NCBI RefSeq assembly: GCF_932294415.1
Contig: NC_065537.1
Span: 65,548,290-65,612,289 of the forward strand
Source of the DNA: Quercus robur
Lineage: Eukaryota; Streptophyta; Magnoliopsida; Fagales; Fagaceae
Direction: 5' to 3'
DNA: 64,000 nucleotides
Under the pieces are notes generated by a model that was given only the letters and a program-made list of their open reading frames with translations, was not told where the DNA came from and ran no database searches. The stretch's first letter is position 1, and each line of letters opens with the position of its first letter. A program made the position numbers and the translations under genes. This document shows, piece after piece, positions 48,451-59,767 of the stretch.

Positions 48451-48714
48451 AAGATCCCACCAACCAAACTCATCTCCACTTCCAAACCCTAAAATCTCTA
48501 AATCTCTCTTGTTAGTTACCACCAACCAAACTCACTTCCATCTCCTCTCTCTCCTTAAGATCTGAAGTTGCAAACAATGTTTAATGCTTTTTTTTTTTTT
48601 TTTCTCTTCTTTTATGGATTGGTTTTACCTTTACTTTCAGAAAGTCTTTTTAAGTTGAGAGACAAAAGAATTTCCTTTTTATTGTTGGTTTTGTATTTTC
48701 AGAAGTAGATTTCT

Positions 48715-49350
48715 AGGGTGAAAATAGCTAAATACCATGTTTTGCCAAAATTTGTGGCAAACTTGAGTTCCACAAAATCGAATTCTAAATAGTACTTGAG
48801 TTCAATGAACTTGAGTTCCTAGTGAGTCGTCAGCGTGGCACTGCTGATCTGGAATTTGTGTAATTAACAAAAAGTAATGTGGTGCTCGATATTAGTGAAA
48901 TCAAGTATCTCTTTATAGTACTCGAGCTTAGTGTAGTCGAGTCCCTTTCCTTTTTCTTTTTTTTTTTCTTTTCTATTGGAATGGCTTGAATAGTCAAACT
49001 TAGTGGCTTGACATTAGCCAACAAACCATTAAATGGGTTGCATGCCCATGTCAGGCAGATGCATGATATTCAAGAAGTTTCATGCGTGAAAAAATGCAAG
49101 AGCTTGCATTAAATGTTCTTCATGAATTGTCAAAGAAGATAGCCAAGAAAAGAAAAGTAATATATATAAGAAAATGAGATTGTGTGTGGAGGAAAGTGAA
49201 AGAAAAGGAAAATAAGAAGATGAGGAAGAAGTGAACGAGTGGATGAGAAAAAAGAGAAAAAGAAAAAGGAAAAATAAAGGTTTTGGGTTTGGGTTTGGGT
49301 AATTAAAGCAACGTGGCAGAAAATATAGGGAGTAACTACACAAACTATTT
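48715..49350. repeat. Left arm of inner inverted repeat
   Basis: Shared arm words, inverted in the right arm, include GCCAACAAACCATTAAATGG, TTCATGAATTGTCAAAGAAG, CACTCGTTCACTTCTTCCTC (reversed) and GCAACGTGGCAGAAAATATA. Transcription across both arms would give a hairpin with a stem over 600 bp. Confidence 0.8.
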
Positions 49351-49839
49351 CACAATTTCTTTTTTACAACTGTGATGTAAAGCAAGATGGAAGAAAATAT
49401 AGGAAGTAAGAACACAAATTATTTTACTACTCTTTTTTTCTTTTTCTTTTTTTAACTATGATGTTGCGAAGAATGTGGTGAAGAAAAAATTATGCGTACA
49501 TGTATAAGTGAAAAACAACCACCCACAATTTGCCACGTCAAAGACATGGCAAAGAAGTTGTGAAATAGTTTAATAATCCTAGAACGACTCATTTAAAAGA
49601 TAAGCTTTAATAAAATTTTATTTTGTAGAGATTAATTCTGCCAAAATGATTGGGTTTCAAATTTTAAGATAATAATTTTGTTTTCATTATGGAAAAGAGG
49701 AAAAATTATTTCCACAACATTTTCACAACAGTTTCATAATAAAATCTAAATAACAGGTTGTTATTGATTGTTATGGATGAGCAAAAAAGTAATTTAAGTG
49801 ATAAGTTCAAATTAAATCCAACTTACTACATAAGATTTG
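49351..49839. other. Loop of the fold-back element
   Basis: A non-coding spacer. It contains a partial repeat of the arm end (GGAAGAAAATATAGGAAGTA near 49389), showing local duplication at the arm tip. Confidence 0.6.
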
Positions 49840-49924
49840 TTGTGAAACAATTTGTGTAGTTACTCTCTATATTTTCTGCCATGTTGCTTTAATTACCCAA
49901 ACCCAAAACCTTTATTTTTCCTTT

Positions 49925-51032
49925 TGAAAGTTCAAAAACGTGTACAAAACACCTTTGAACGTTTAGACCCCAAAAATACAACTTAACCAATTCAAGTAAT
50001 ATGACAAACAACTAGTGTGCGGAAACTTAACACATGCTATAATACGAAATTGGTTAAAGACTATCTAAGCCATAACAAAATAAAACCACAGCAGATAATA
50101 TAAAGGCAAAGATAGAGAGGAAGGAAGATGCAAACACAAAGACAACACGCGATGTGTTATCGAAGAGGAAACCGAAGTCCTCGGCGAAAAACCTCTCCGC
50201 CGCCCTCCAAGCGGTAATCAATCCACTAGAAAATACAGTTGGGATACAAGGACAACAATAGACCCTCCAAGCCTAATCTACCCAGTGCACCTAAGCCCTC
50301 CAAGCTTCTTGCTCCAACGAGGTTGCGCCGAACCTTTTTCTTTTCTAACTTCCCGGATTCCGCTACTAGACCGTAGCATCAACCAATGAAGATTGGTTCC
50401 TTCCTAACTGCTTCCCAGAAATCCAAACAACTGTCTCACAGTGAAGATGATGGTGAGAACCAGGTTTGGTATAATGCCTCTCAAGGATTTGACAATGGAA
50501 AGGAAGAGAGTTGAGGAATTTGAAGAGACTCTAAGGTAGAGATTGTGGGTGAAGCAATCTGGTTTTTCTTTAGGATTTCTCTCTCAAAATTCTCTCAGGA
50601 AGCTCTCTTTCAATCGTGGGTAAAAGGGGTATTTATACTGGAGTGGGAGAGGAATGTGAAACGTCAGGTTTTACAAAACAGGGGTGGCTCGCGGCTTAAC
50701 CTCGCGGCTTGACTAAGTCGCGAGATCCAGTCGCGAGTTAACCGTATGGCCAGTTGTCCTGTTTTGTCCTGTAGTGCTCCAGCTAGCATGACTGTTCATC
50801 TTCCAGCATGCTTGGCACGTGTGCTGCTTCTGACGGCTTGCAGCCGCGAGTCACCCGCGAGTCCCAGCCGCGAGTCTCTGTTTTCTTGCACACTCTTGAG
50901 CAATCTTCACTCTATCTCACTCACTACCCTTACAACAAACCCACCTAAATACAGGGTTACTAAATGCTGAGTTACAAGCAAATTTGGCACGGAATAAAGC
51001 CAATTAGATGGTTGAATAAATTCAACCTTACA
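49925..51032 (-). mobile_element. Solo LTR in the right arm of the fold-back element
   Basis: A 1108-bp LTR without internal region. On the minus strand it starts TGTAAGGTTGAATTTATTC and ends GTTTTTGAACTTTCA. A perfect 5-bp duplication CCTTT lies at 49920-49924 and 51033-51037. Removing it restores continuity of the inverted repeat arm. GC-rich words with CGCGAGTC repeats occur near 50690-50880. Superfamily not assigned. Confidence 0.85.
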
Positions 51033-51640
51033 CCTTTTTCTTTTTCTCTTTTTTCTCATCCACTCGTTCACTTCTTCCTCATCTTCTTATTTTCCTTTTC
51101 TTTCACTTTCCTCCACATAAAGCCACACACAATCTCATTTTCTTATATATATTACTTTTTTTTTCTTGGCCATCTTCTTTGACAATTCATGAAGAACATT
51201 TAATGCAAGCTCTTGCATTTCTTCACGCATGAATTTCTTCACGCATGAAACTTCTTAAATATCATGCATCTTCTTGACATGGGCATGCAAGCCATTTAAT
51301 GGTTTGTTGGCTAGTATCAAGCCACTAAGTTTGACTATTCAAGCCATTCCGATAGGAAAAAAAAAAAAAACGTACTTGACTGCACTAAGCTCAAGTACTA
51401 TAAAGAGATACTTGATTTCACTAATATCAAGTATCACATTTTTTTCTTTTTTAATTACACAAATTTCAGGTTAGCAGTGCCACGCTGGTGACTCACTAGG
51501 AACTCGCGTACTATTTAAAACTCAATTTTGTGGAACTCGAGTACTAAAAAAGTGATAAATTACTAAATATTTCTGAAACAGTGTTAGTTGCCACAAATTT
51601 TGCCAAAATGTGGTATTTGACTACTTTCACCAAATTTCTG
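51033..51640. repeat. Right arm of inner inverted repeat (continued)
   Basis: Reverse complement of 48715-49260 with scattered differences and a short local duplication (TTCACGCATGAA twice near 51221-51250). Together with 49840-49924 it completes the stem. Confidence 0.8.
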
Positions 51641-52299
51641 GTGGTAACTCAAATGAATCAATCAACTACAGCACTGCTCTACCAATCATAGCCTATACAC
51701 GAAGACCTCGATGATAATTAAAAACGACATTACTTTTCCATATGATTTAACTTCATTGAATCCATTTGATTTACGAGGAAAAATCTAATTTGAAAAAGTA
51801 ATATGACTGCAGACATATCCCAAAGGCCAAAGGGTAAAGAAAAATACAACTTTGGGGTTTGTGACATTGTTGGAACGTTTTGAGTTGTTATCCACATGAA
51901 TATTAAGTGGAAATAATAACTACTCAGCTCTAACAGTTTTCATATTAGTGTACGAAAACTAAGCATGATCAATCAATATTTGTTTGTAGATTTTTTTTTG
52001 TTCCTTTTCTCTGTTGATCAATCAGTAATTTTTTTATTTTATTTTTTTATTTTATTTTTTTTTATATATATAAACAATATGACGTGATGATACAATTGGC
52101 TACTGATGTTGCATGTAAAATAATTTTTTATTATTCTGTTTCACAAATTAACGTTTTTCATCCAAGAGATAACCGCAAAGATTAAATTGACATAATATTG
52201 AAAATGTTAAAGATCAAATTGAGACAATTGAAATATTATGGACCAAATTGAAATCTAGTGTAAATGATAAAGACTAACTTTGTAATTTACCCTTCAAAA

Positions 52300-53345
52300 C
52301 ATAATATAACTTTGAGACATTTTAAAAACTATTTCTTTAAATTGATAATTTTCTACTACCCTAAGGAGTTTGTTATCCAATTATTTAAGAAATAGAAAAA
52401 TAAAAAATAAAAACCACGCACACATGGTCAAGTACACTACACACGCGCACATGTTCTTGAATGTCCATAAATTTTCTAAAATTAAAAGTGTTCTTAAAAA
52501 CATGTCCATAAATTTTCAAAATTATTTTATTTGTTGGCATTTGTGTCACTTTATATTTTCAAAAGACTTTGAAAAATTTCAAGATGAAACAAGTCTTATA
52601 ACACAAACTCACACCCTTTATCACATAAACAATCTACACAAAATATTTTAACAATTATTACTTTTCTAAAAAGAATTAAATAAAAAACAATGCTTATTTA
52701 GCCAATTCAGTTGAAGCAAAACATGTAGGATATTTCTTTCTTTCTTTTCATGATTCCTATACATCCCTTTTAAGTTGCTAATTTTGCCCTAGATAACTAG
52801 GGCATTTACAAAGCACTTAGTTGGGCATAAAAACAATCAATTTGACAGTGCGGCTACTCAATTACGGGTGTCTAATTGCAATATGCAATGTTTAGAGAAG
52901 ATATTTAAGGTGTATGGGACATAAGATTTATGTTCTAGCTTACCAAGACTAGCTAGTAAATATGTTCTAATAAAATTTTTTTTTAAAAAAGACTAGTAAA
53001 CATGTTCTAGTTGGTAGTTGGTAAAGAAGAAATGGTTCTCCGTGACCACAATGACCTTTGAAGTTTGAGATAATATAATTGCGATAATTGCAATAAGTAT
53101 ACAAGTATAGAGTGATTGATTAGACATTTAGAATTTAGAAAGGACCATTGTCCAAATAGAAGAGAAAAATTATTTGTTAGACTAGAAAAATCAGCACCGC
53201 CCTGCAGCTAGCAACTCATGAGTCCTCAATTTAATTTCGCATATGGCATAATTTTTTTTTTTTGAGAAGGCGCATATGGCATAATTAATAATTGGATTTT
53301 GATCTCAATCAATAATTGCATGGTGCAATTATAATGGAACTAACT
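52300..53345 (+). promoter_or_regulatory. Rest of gene 3 tail and second ghost promoter
   Basis: From 52300 the sequence resumes the gene 1 tail (matching 6830 onward). From about 52620 it matches the kinase-gene 5' flank: TTGCCCTAGATAACTAGGGC, GTGTCTAATTGCAATATGC, CCCTGCAGCTAGCAA near 53200. As after gene 1, no kinase exon follows; LINE and block B2 begin. It contains the LINE empty site AGTGATTGATTAGACATTTAG near 53112. Confidence 0.6.
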
Positions 53346-54627
53346 TTTTTTTGAGATCCCAACGATAGAATTGCATTAATATGGTCAAGAAATACATACA
53401 AAGGTGGGCCCGGGGGTGCCCAAAACAGAAATGGCTACAGTAGATTATGGAAACATAACACATGCAAACACAGTGAAACAAAAACGTAGAAGCCTAGTCT
53501 TGTCCCTGAGGGTCCGTTTGGATTGAGTTTATTTTTGCTGAAACTGAAAACACTGTAGCAAAATAATTTTTAAATATGTGAATAGTATCATGAGACCCAT
53601 TTTTTAATGAAAAAGTTACTGAAAAGTGAAATTTGTGGATCCGTGAACAGTATACGAATGCACTGTTCACCGTTGATTTAGTCAAAATGTGCGGCTAAAG
53701 TTAAAAAAAAAAAAAAAAAAAAAAAAGATTCAGAAAACGCAGCTTGGATTCAGCGTAACGGCCTCTGAGTGTCCATGAACCTCTGATACTCTTCAAGCAG
53801 TCCACACGCCATGTCTGCTATCACTTTTGGGTGAGTATGGTAGTGTTGGAAATAAAATTTGTTCCTCGCGCCCCATATCGCCCATGCTGTGACTGCCCAT
53901 TTCTCCAACTCCTGCTGACTGAGCTTGCTCCGCATTTGCCGAAATAAGAGGAAGAAGTCGCTGACAACGTTGCTGCACTTTTGGGTTCGGCCACTGAACA
54001 GAGCCCACACATTTTGAGCAAAGGGCATTCCCATAAGATGTGGTGCACAGTCTCAGTATTATGAAGGCAGAATTCGCACCGTGTGTCCACATTCACTCGG
54101 CGTTGATGCAGCTTGTCTCTAGTTGGAAGACAGTTTGAAACAGCTCTCCATAGGAACATCCTGACCTTCGGCGGCACTTTCAGATCCCATACTTTGTTCC
54201 AGGTTGGCCCATCCTCCCGAGCACCAGAGTGCTCCGCCCAACTCTGCGTACTGGAGCGGAGAGCGACTCGATACACAGTTTTTACCGAGAATTTTTGGGC
54301 CGCGTTTTCAATCCAAACAAGCGTGTCTTGGGACTGCAAATGGTCAAGTGGTATTGATAGAATCTCCTCCCTCGTCCTTTGGCTGAACATGACATCAAGC
54401 TTCCCACGGTCCCACTGCCGAGTGTCTTCGTCTATGAGTTCACAAACTCTCATATCCAGCACTGCCTCTGTTCGTGGTATTGGCTTGTGTGTGAGCCATT
54501 TATGGGTGTACACTCCAATTGTTCTGCCATTACCCACCCGCCACTTTGAGCCTCTAAAAATTATGTCCCTTGCTGCCAAAAGGCTTCTCCAAACAAAGGA
54601 AGGATTGCTCCCTATGGAGAGTTTGTG
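53346..54627 (-). pseudogene. 5'-truncated LINE (ORF2 C-terminal part), minus strand
   Basis: The minus-strand frame from about 54620 shows KWRVGNGRTIGVYTHKWL and then a zf-RVT region (VPPKVRMFLWRAVSNCLPT, CEFCLHNTETVHHILWECP). It shifts frame near 54000 to continue WAVTAWAIWGARNKFYFQ. The 3' end is the T-run at about 53346 on the plus strand. Block B1 (13660-13710) is the empty site, with about 12 bp of target lost and no clear duplication. A MITE sits inside. Confidence 0.8.
53510..53763. mobile_element. MITE inside the LINE fragment
   Basis: Begins GGGTCCGTTTGGATTGAG. The interior has AACACTGTAGCAAAATAATT, AAAAAGTTACTGAAAAGTG and CACTGTTCACCG. It ends CTTGGATTCAGCGTAACGG. It is closely related to 59768-60084. 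A poly-A of about 25 bp expands it near 53703-53727. Eight-base flanks TCCCTGAG and CCTCTGAG are only partly alike. It separates the LINE coding part from its 3' end. Confidence 0.65.
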
Positions 54628-54677
54628 CTCACGCACGGAGATGTTCAATTGTAATGGAATTATTGGTATTATGAATG

Positions 54678-54713
<36 letters not shown>

Positions 54714-54764
54714 ATTTGATATTCATGTAGACAACATAACATTTTAAAGAATTAAAATGAGAGA

Positions 54765-54819
<55 letters not shown>

Positions 54820-55610
54820 AAAAAATACCTTGAAGTTTTGCCAAGAAGTAATGAAACGTAAATTTAACTTTGGATAATTGGATTTGAAGTACAATAATTA
54901 AACGAAGATATAAGATTTGAAGCAGATTTACTCCAATTAGAAGTATAGAATGGCAGAGAGGCGAATCAATAATACTAGGCTTCAAACGAGAAGCCTATCG
55001 ATTGTCCCACGAAGTTTAGGTTTCAAAAATCTGAATCCGCTCTTAATCGACCAATTATTTGTACTAGATGTCTTTTAGCTTGGGGGCCTCCATGTCAAGC
55101 AAGTCCAACTCAATCCTACGAGCATGAAGCATTCATTTTAAGTTCTATAAATTTAGAAAAACAACAAATTTCACAATTGGGTAACAAATTATTAATATAG
55201 GATAATAAAAAAATAACAATAATAACATATAAAAATCAATAATAACCGGTCAACTCAATAATTGAGAAACTTACTGTAAAAGCTATTTTGTTTATAGCAT
55301 TATTCTTTTAATTTAGGTGTTTTGTGTTTGTTAAAGTTTAGTTTCCTTCCTAACCTTTTCTCCCAAAAAAAAAAGAAAATCATTTAAATAAGTTTATTTT
55401 TTTTATTGGTACGTACAAAAACCGACACAAAAAGAACCCCACATTGTCACCCAATCATACCTCTTGGGTTATTTTCACCCATGCAAAACAATATAATATT
55501 ATAATATAAACTAGCATAATATTTAAATGAGATTAAAAAAATAAAAAAGATTATTCATAGAATCATTGTAGAACAAGAGAGGTCCAGCTCACATGAGACT
55601 GATTTTCGAA
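54628..55610. other. Block B2, first part
   Basis: Collinear with B1 13710-14560, non-coding. Homology stops at GAGACTGAT near 55593 and resumes at 59405 (CTGGTTTCTTTGAGGCCC). Confidence 0.65.
54676..54815. repeat. AT microsatellite and long poly-A
   Basis: (AT)n of about 32 bp (54679-54711) and an A-run of roughly 48 bp (54767-54814). Block B1 has only GAGACGAAAAAAAGG at the latter site (13776), so both are expansions within B2. Confidence 0.85.
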
Positions 55611-55749
55611 GTGAAAAACCATTTCAGTGTCAGTGACAGAGACTCATCAGAAAAGCAAAAGCGACACTCAACACAGAAGACGTCCAGTAAGGATTAGGGA
55701 TAGATACACATTTTCTACATACACATGCACTCGTATCTACACTTACAGC

Positions 55750-56930
55750 TTTTGCTCAACTTGGTGATTTTTAGATTTGGGGAGTTGGATCCATGAAATA
55801 TATCAAGATGGTTAAACTAGAGCATTCTACAAGTTTCAAGTATTCATTAATTGAAATGTACTCAAAATATGGAGATATAGACAATGCTCGTGGAGTATTT
55901 GATATATATATATATATATATATATATTAATGTGTGCCTTAGAGCACATATTAATTATTTATCTTAGGAAATTTTTAAGGATAAATTGAAAAAAACTGTA
56001 AGAAAAAAAATAAATAAAAAGTTAAATCACTTTTATTACTTTCTCATAAAAATTTTCATAAAATAATTTACTAACATATGCCCTAATTTATATATATATA
56101 TCAGCAAAAGATGTAGTCTCTTGGAATGCTATGATCCAAGTACTTGCTCTTCATTTCCTTGGCTCAATTTCATTTGATGATAACGACATGCATTCAGCCA
56201 TATGATATAACCTTTATTGGAGTATGATCAGCTTGCAGCTGTGCAAAGTTGATTCAAGAAGGTACAAGGTAGGCAATATTTCAACACGAGGACAGAACGT
56301 GGAATAAGTCTTAAGTTGGAGCACTGTGGATGCATGATTGATCTTATATGTAGAGCAGGACTTTTGGTGGAAGCTATAGATCTCACCAAAAAATATGCCC
56401 ATAAAACCAAGTGGGGCAATCTGGAGAAGCGTACTTGCTGCATGCAGTGTTTAAAAATGTGAAGTTAGGGGAGGAAGCAGCCAGACACTTTGCTATATCT
56501 TGAACCATAAAATGATGGAATCCACGTTTTGCTTTCATGAATCGAAGATCGTTCTCATCCAGAATCTACAGAACCTAATGCTAAATCAAATGACTCAAAA
56601 GTTGAAACTGGCTGGCTATGTTGCAGAAACTTTAAAAGTTATAGTGAACGGAAAATGCAATTTCTCTACATAGTGAAAGACTGACAATTTCTTTTGCTTT
56701 GTTGAAAACACAACCAGGGGCCAAGATACTTATTCTAAAGAACCTTAGGGTCTGCTCCAACTGCCATTCTACATTTAAACTTATTTCCAAGGTTTACAAA
56801 CGAAAAATAACTAGGAAGGTTCCTGTTCTTGCAACGGTTGGTGAAAACAATTTCAAGGGTATACTGGAAATTTGTGTTCTATATAGTATATTCTGCAATT
56901 TTAACATCAACTAAAATTGGCGTTATGAAG
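55750..56930 (+). pseudogene. PPR-DYW protein pseudogene fragment
   Basis: Reading frames give, in order, a PPR motif (SLIEMYSKYGDIDNARGVFD), the start of another (DVVSWNAMIQVLALH), an E-type region (near 56310-56500: LICRAGLLVEAIDL, NVKLGEEAARHF) and a DYW-type part (LLKTQPGAKILILKNLRVC, SNCHSTFKLISKVYKRKIT). Such proteins edit organelle RNA. Several frame changes and stops separate these pieces. An AT-rich insertion at about 55905-56105 splits the PPR tandem. The final DYW tripeptide was not found. Clearly dead and 5'-truncated. Confidence 0.75.
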
Positions 56931-57063
56931 AAGGATTGGCCAAAAGGACAAAGTTAATGAGATTATTATTGTTGTCAAATAAATGTCTCTACACATTAGG
57001 TTGATATCCATTTTATTATGATTCACAAAGTACATCTATTTCCCCCATTTTCACCTTCATGCA

Positions 57064-57541
57064 TTAAAGCTTTGCAATGGCAGATACATGCAAATTAGAT
57101 CTTGCAGGGAACTTTAGATCTTCCCAGCCTTCATCATCCACTTTAGAGAAGTATGAGTCAACCATACGGTCACTAACAAACTCCAATTTAGAGGGTTCCC
57201 ACTGAGAGAGAGAGAGAGAGAGAGATGAAATAAGAAAAATAAACAGCAATCTATATTTATGAAAAATATTGAGTGAGAAATCTAAAATACCAAAGATACA
57301 GAAAAAGAATGCATATCTACATTTGGGTTCTTATCCTTATCCCACAGTATAGCTCTGCAGCCCTACAGTAAAAGGGGAGGTCTTAAATGATCCTCAAAAG
57401 AAGAAATTAGGAGAAGAAAAATATGTGAGTAAGATGAAACCTCAAAGAAATCCCTGCTGAGTTTTCCTTGCACGACATGACAAACCATTCTATACTCACG
57501 AACAAGGCATTGACCAACACCTTGGAGCCTTCCTTTTCAAT
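57064..57541 (-). pseudogene. CHY1: CHY1-like 3-hydroxyisobutyryl-CoA hydrolase, last three exons only
   Basis: Three minus-strand exons, 57541-57441, 57362-57321 and 57201-57064, with GT-AG introns. They encode GRLQGVGQCLVREYRMVCHV, then GCRAILWDKDKNPN, then WEPSKLEFVSDRMVDSYFSKV ending SAIAKL-stop. This is the C-terminus of the crotonase-family hydrolase of valine catabolism. AKL is a peroxisomal PTS1 signal, as in Arabidopsis CHY1. The first exon has a likely one-base loss at its 5' end. The N-terminal catalytic exons are absent upstream (57542-58230 shows none). A (CT)n tract forms the last intron's polypyrimidine stretch. Confidence 0.75.
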
Positions 57542-58234
57542 CTGTTTGCAAGAAGAGAATGAACATTAACTGGAAACAATCTCATGAGACAACTTAGTTT
57601 TGTCTACATTTATAAAGTTATTGAGGGAAATAAATATTCTTGCAGATGTTCCACTAGCTATTTTCAACAGGACCATACATTTATATAGATCTAGGTGTAT
57701 CATATTTCTTTAATGGTGGTAACCATACAACAGAGGAGATCATATGTCAGATAACCCCCACATTCCATCTTCATACTTCAAATGATATGCTCTCTTGCAC
57801 ATATTAATAAAATTTTGTGTACTATTATTACAACTATGATTTCACATATTTACGGGGGGAAAAAAAAGCATTGTGCATATCAACCAATCTGCGTCTTTCT
57901 CTTTATGCAGAAAAAGCAGGCAAAAGGTACAAGGCCATTATTTATTTTTTATCAAAACAAAACTTATATTGGCCTGTTAAAAAAAAAAAAGGCAGGAGTG
58001 CAGGACATTCTCTTTCATAGGATCCAACTTGATTCTCTAACATTTCTGGTTGTTCCTTCAAATTCTACCACAATCCCCACCCCACAGAGACTAAAATATT
58101 TAACTCAAATGTTCTCCAATGGCCATAGCACTTCCTTTTTCCTGTTTGACCAGTGCCAAACTATGTCACAAGTCCCATGTGCTAGGTGCAGATGACAATC
58201 TAGGTGTCAAACTAATTTACCCCTTTTTCTTTTA
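57542..58234. other. No recognisable gene
   Basis: Searched for the missing CHY1 exons on the minus strand and for PPR continuation on the plus strand. Neither was seen. One frame of 137 codons on the plus strand (57782-58195) has biased, low-complexity content and no domain. Confidence 0.4.
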
Positions 58235-58710
58235 AAGAAAAAGGTAAGTGTATTTTATTAGCTCAAACCATTTTGTAATACAATCTCCAAATCAGATGGT
58301 AGTTCTTCTACTCAAACATCTAAACCTGTAGTGAAACTACTCTTCTAACAAGGGTATGGGCTAAACATGATTAAAAACCACTGCATAGAACTTAACAGGA
58401 TGTTTGTCTCTTCAATAATATGTCCTTGCAAAGCAAAACAAGGTCTGTTGTCTCTCAAGGCTGAGATGACCAACATTGAGTCCCCTTCAAATTCAAGCTT
58501 GTGAATATTAAGACCCTTGGCAAATTGAACTGCAACAAAAGCTTCAGTGGCTTCAACAGAGTGTGGGAGAGGAATTTTTTTGGCTCATTGCTGCAATAAT
58601 AGGACACCATTGGAATCCCGAACGACAACCCCACTACTGTCATAAGATATTTCAGAAAATACAGCCCCATCAAAATTGGCTTTGTATTCTACTTAGGTCG
58701 GTGGAGACCA
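58235..58710 (-). pseudogene. LINE ORF2 RNase H tail, decayed copy 2
   Basis: Minus-strand pieces read DGAVFSEIS-like, VVGLSFGIP (from GVVVRDSNG-type), then EPKKFLSHTLLKPLKLLLQF and, in another frame, GLNIHKLEFEGDSMLVISAL. This is an RVT_3/RNase H C-terminal domain of a plant LINE. Several frame changes. The left junction matches 18026 and 63286. Confidence 0.6.
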
Positions 58711-59404
58711 TTTTCAACTTGGGCCCAAGCAAAAATAGAGTTCTCCACAGAATTAAAATTAAAACCAAGCTCAAACAATACCACAATCCAAATCTAACCC
58801 AAACAGTATCACAACCTAGTCCAAACAACAACAATTATAAACCCAAAAAAACCAATCCGAACAAAAATTCAGCCCTATTAACAACTAAAATTTGGAAAAA
58901 GAAAAAAAAAAAAAAGCTAAAATGCAAATTGCAAGACTAAAATTCATTTTAGACCTCTAAATTTTAAATTAATTTAATTTAGGCCTTTTTTGTAATTCTG
59001 TTTAAAAAATGCTCACCATCTCTGTATTCTCTCACATAATAATAAATACTTTTTGAGTCTCTCACTGGATGCTAACTGGCGGTGAACGACGACATGAACG
59101 ACTCTGAAATTTTATATGAGTAACGATATGAGTGGGAGTGGCTGTGAATCTTCAAAACTAACATATGCATCAATTTGGCATATATACCAAATTGATAGTA
59201 TAGCACAAAGTCTGTACAGGGGTTGAAGTTAAAATGTTATCAAGAGGAAATATTTGTAGACAATGTCTAGCAGGCTCAGTCAAAATTTGGACACAAGGGC
59301 CTCTTTTTCTTGCTATAGCAAAGGGCCTTATTATTATTCCGGCCTTAAGTTCAAGCTTGCCATGATTGGGTCCAAGACATTCCAAAAGGACCTTATTAAA
59401 AGTC
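58711..59404. other. Non-coding end of the B2-specific segment
   Basis: AT-rich with an A/AAC-rich tract (58750-58915). I recognise nothing in it. It ends at the point where B1 homology resumes. Confidence 0.4.
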
Positions 59405-59431
59405 TATCTGGTTTCTTTGAGGCCCAAACCT

Positions 59432-59686
59432 TTATTGGACTCGGATTAGAACCAAAAAATAGAACTTTCTAACTTTGATCTTCTCATTCTCTATTGATCT
59501 GTAGGATATATAGATCTGGTGGAGTACTAGCCCGTCAACTCTTGTTGCCGGCCACACCCACGGATTAGCATTAGTAGGGTACTCAATAAATATCAGCCAA
59601 TATCTTGATTGCCAAAAGCACAGTCCAATTACTTGACCCAAAACATTACTTCCATTTGGGTGAAAACCCATCTCGATTTTCAACAA
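59432..59686 (-). other. B2 copy of the unrecognised small ORF
   Basis: 84 codons, matching 14657-14842 with two substitutions and a longer end. See the B1 entry; probably not a gene. Confidence 0.2.
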
Positions 59687-59767
59687 TAGGCCTTTTTAGA
59701 TATTTAGGCAGCTTAGGCTAACTTACATGGTTCCATAAAGAAAATCCATTCAGAGAAACTAAGACTA

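Larger units (their letters stand above)
48197..52291. mobile_element. Compound fold-back TIR element, 4.1 kb
   Basis: The outer inverted termini start GGTAAATTACAAAGTTAGTC at both ends and remain alignable for about 250 bp (48197-48445 against 52045-52291). Inside is a second, longer inverted repeat: 48715-49350 against 49840-49924 plus 51033-51640, around a loop of about 490 bp. Flanking TTTAAAAAAT and TTCAAAACAT suggest a decayed 9-10-bp duplication, Mutator-like. A paralogous empty site is near 6815. No transposase or other gene. A 1.1-kb solo LTR interrupts the right arm. Confidence 0.7.

Noticed and set aside
49263-49300. Telomere-like TTTGGG repeats (GGGTTTGGGTTTGGG)
   Set aside because: Only three units, not the plant TTTAGGG repeat, and mirrored in the other arm of the fold-back element.
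54113-54730. A 205-codon plus-strand ORF
   Set aside because: It is antisense to the LINE zf-RVT region, and its C-terminus is (IY)n from the microsatellite.
53821-54894. A single 357-codon protein on the minus strand
   Set aside because: Its N-terminal third is translation of the poly-A and AT microsatellite (poly-Phe, Ile-Tyr repeats). Only the part from about 54620 downward is LINE coding sequence.
57782-58195. A 137-codon plus-strand ORF between CHY1 tail and LINE tail
   Set aside because: Lys-rich low-complexity content, no domain, absent from B1. Likely chance.
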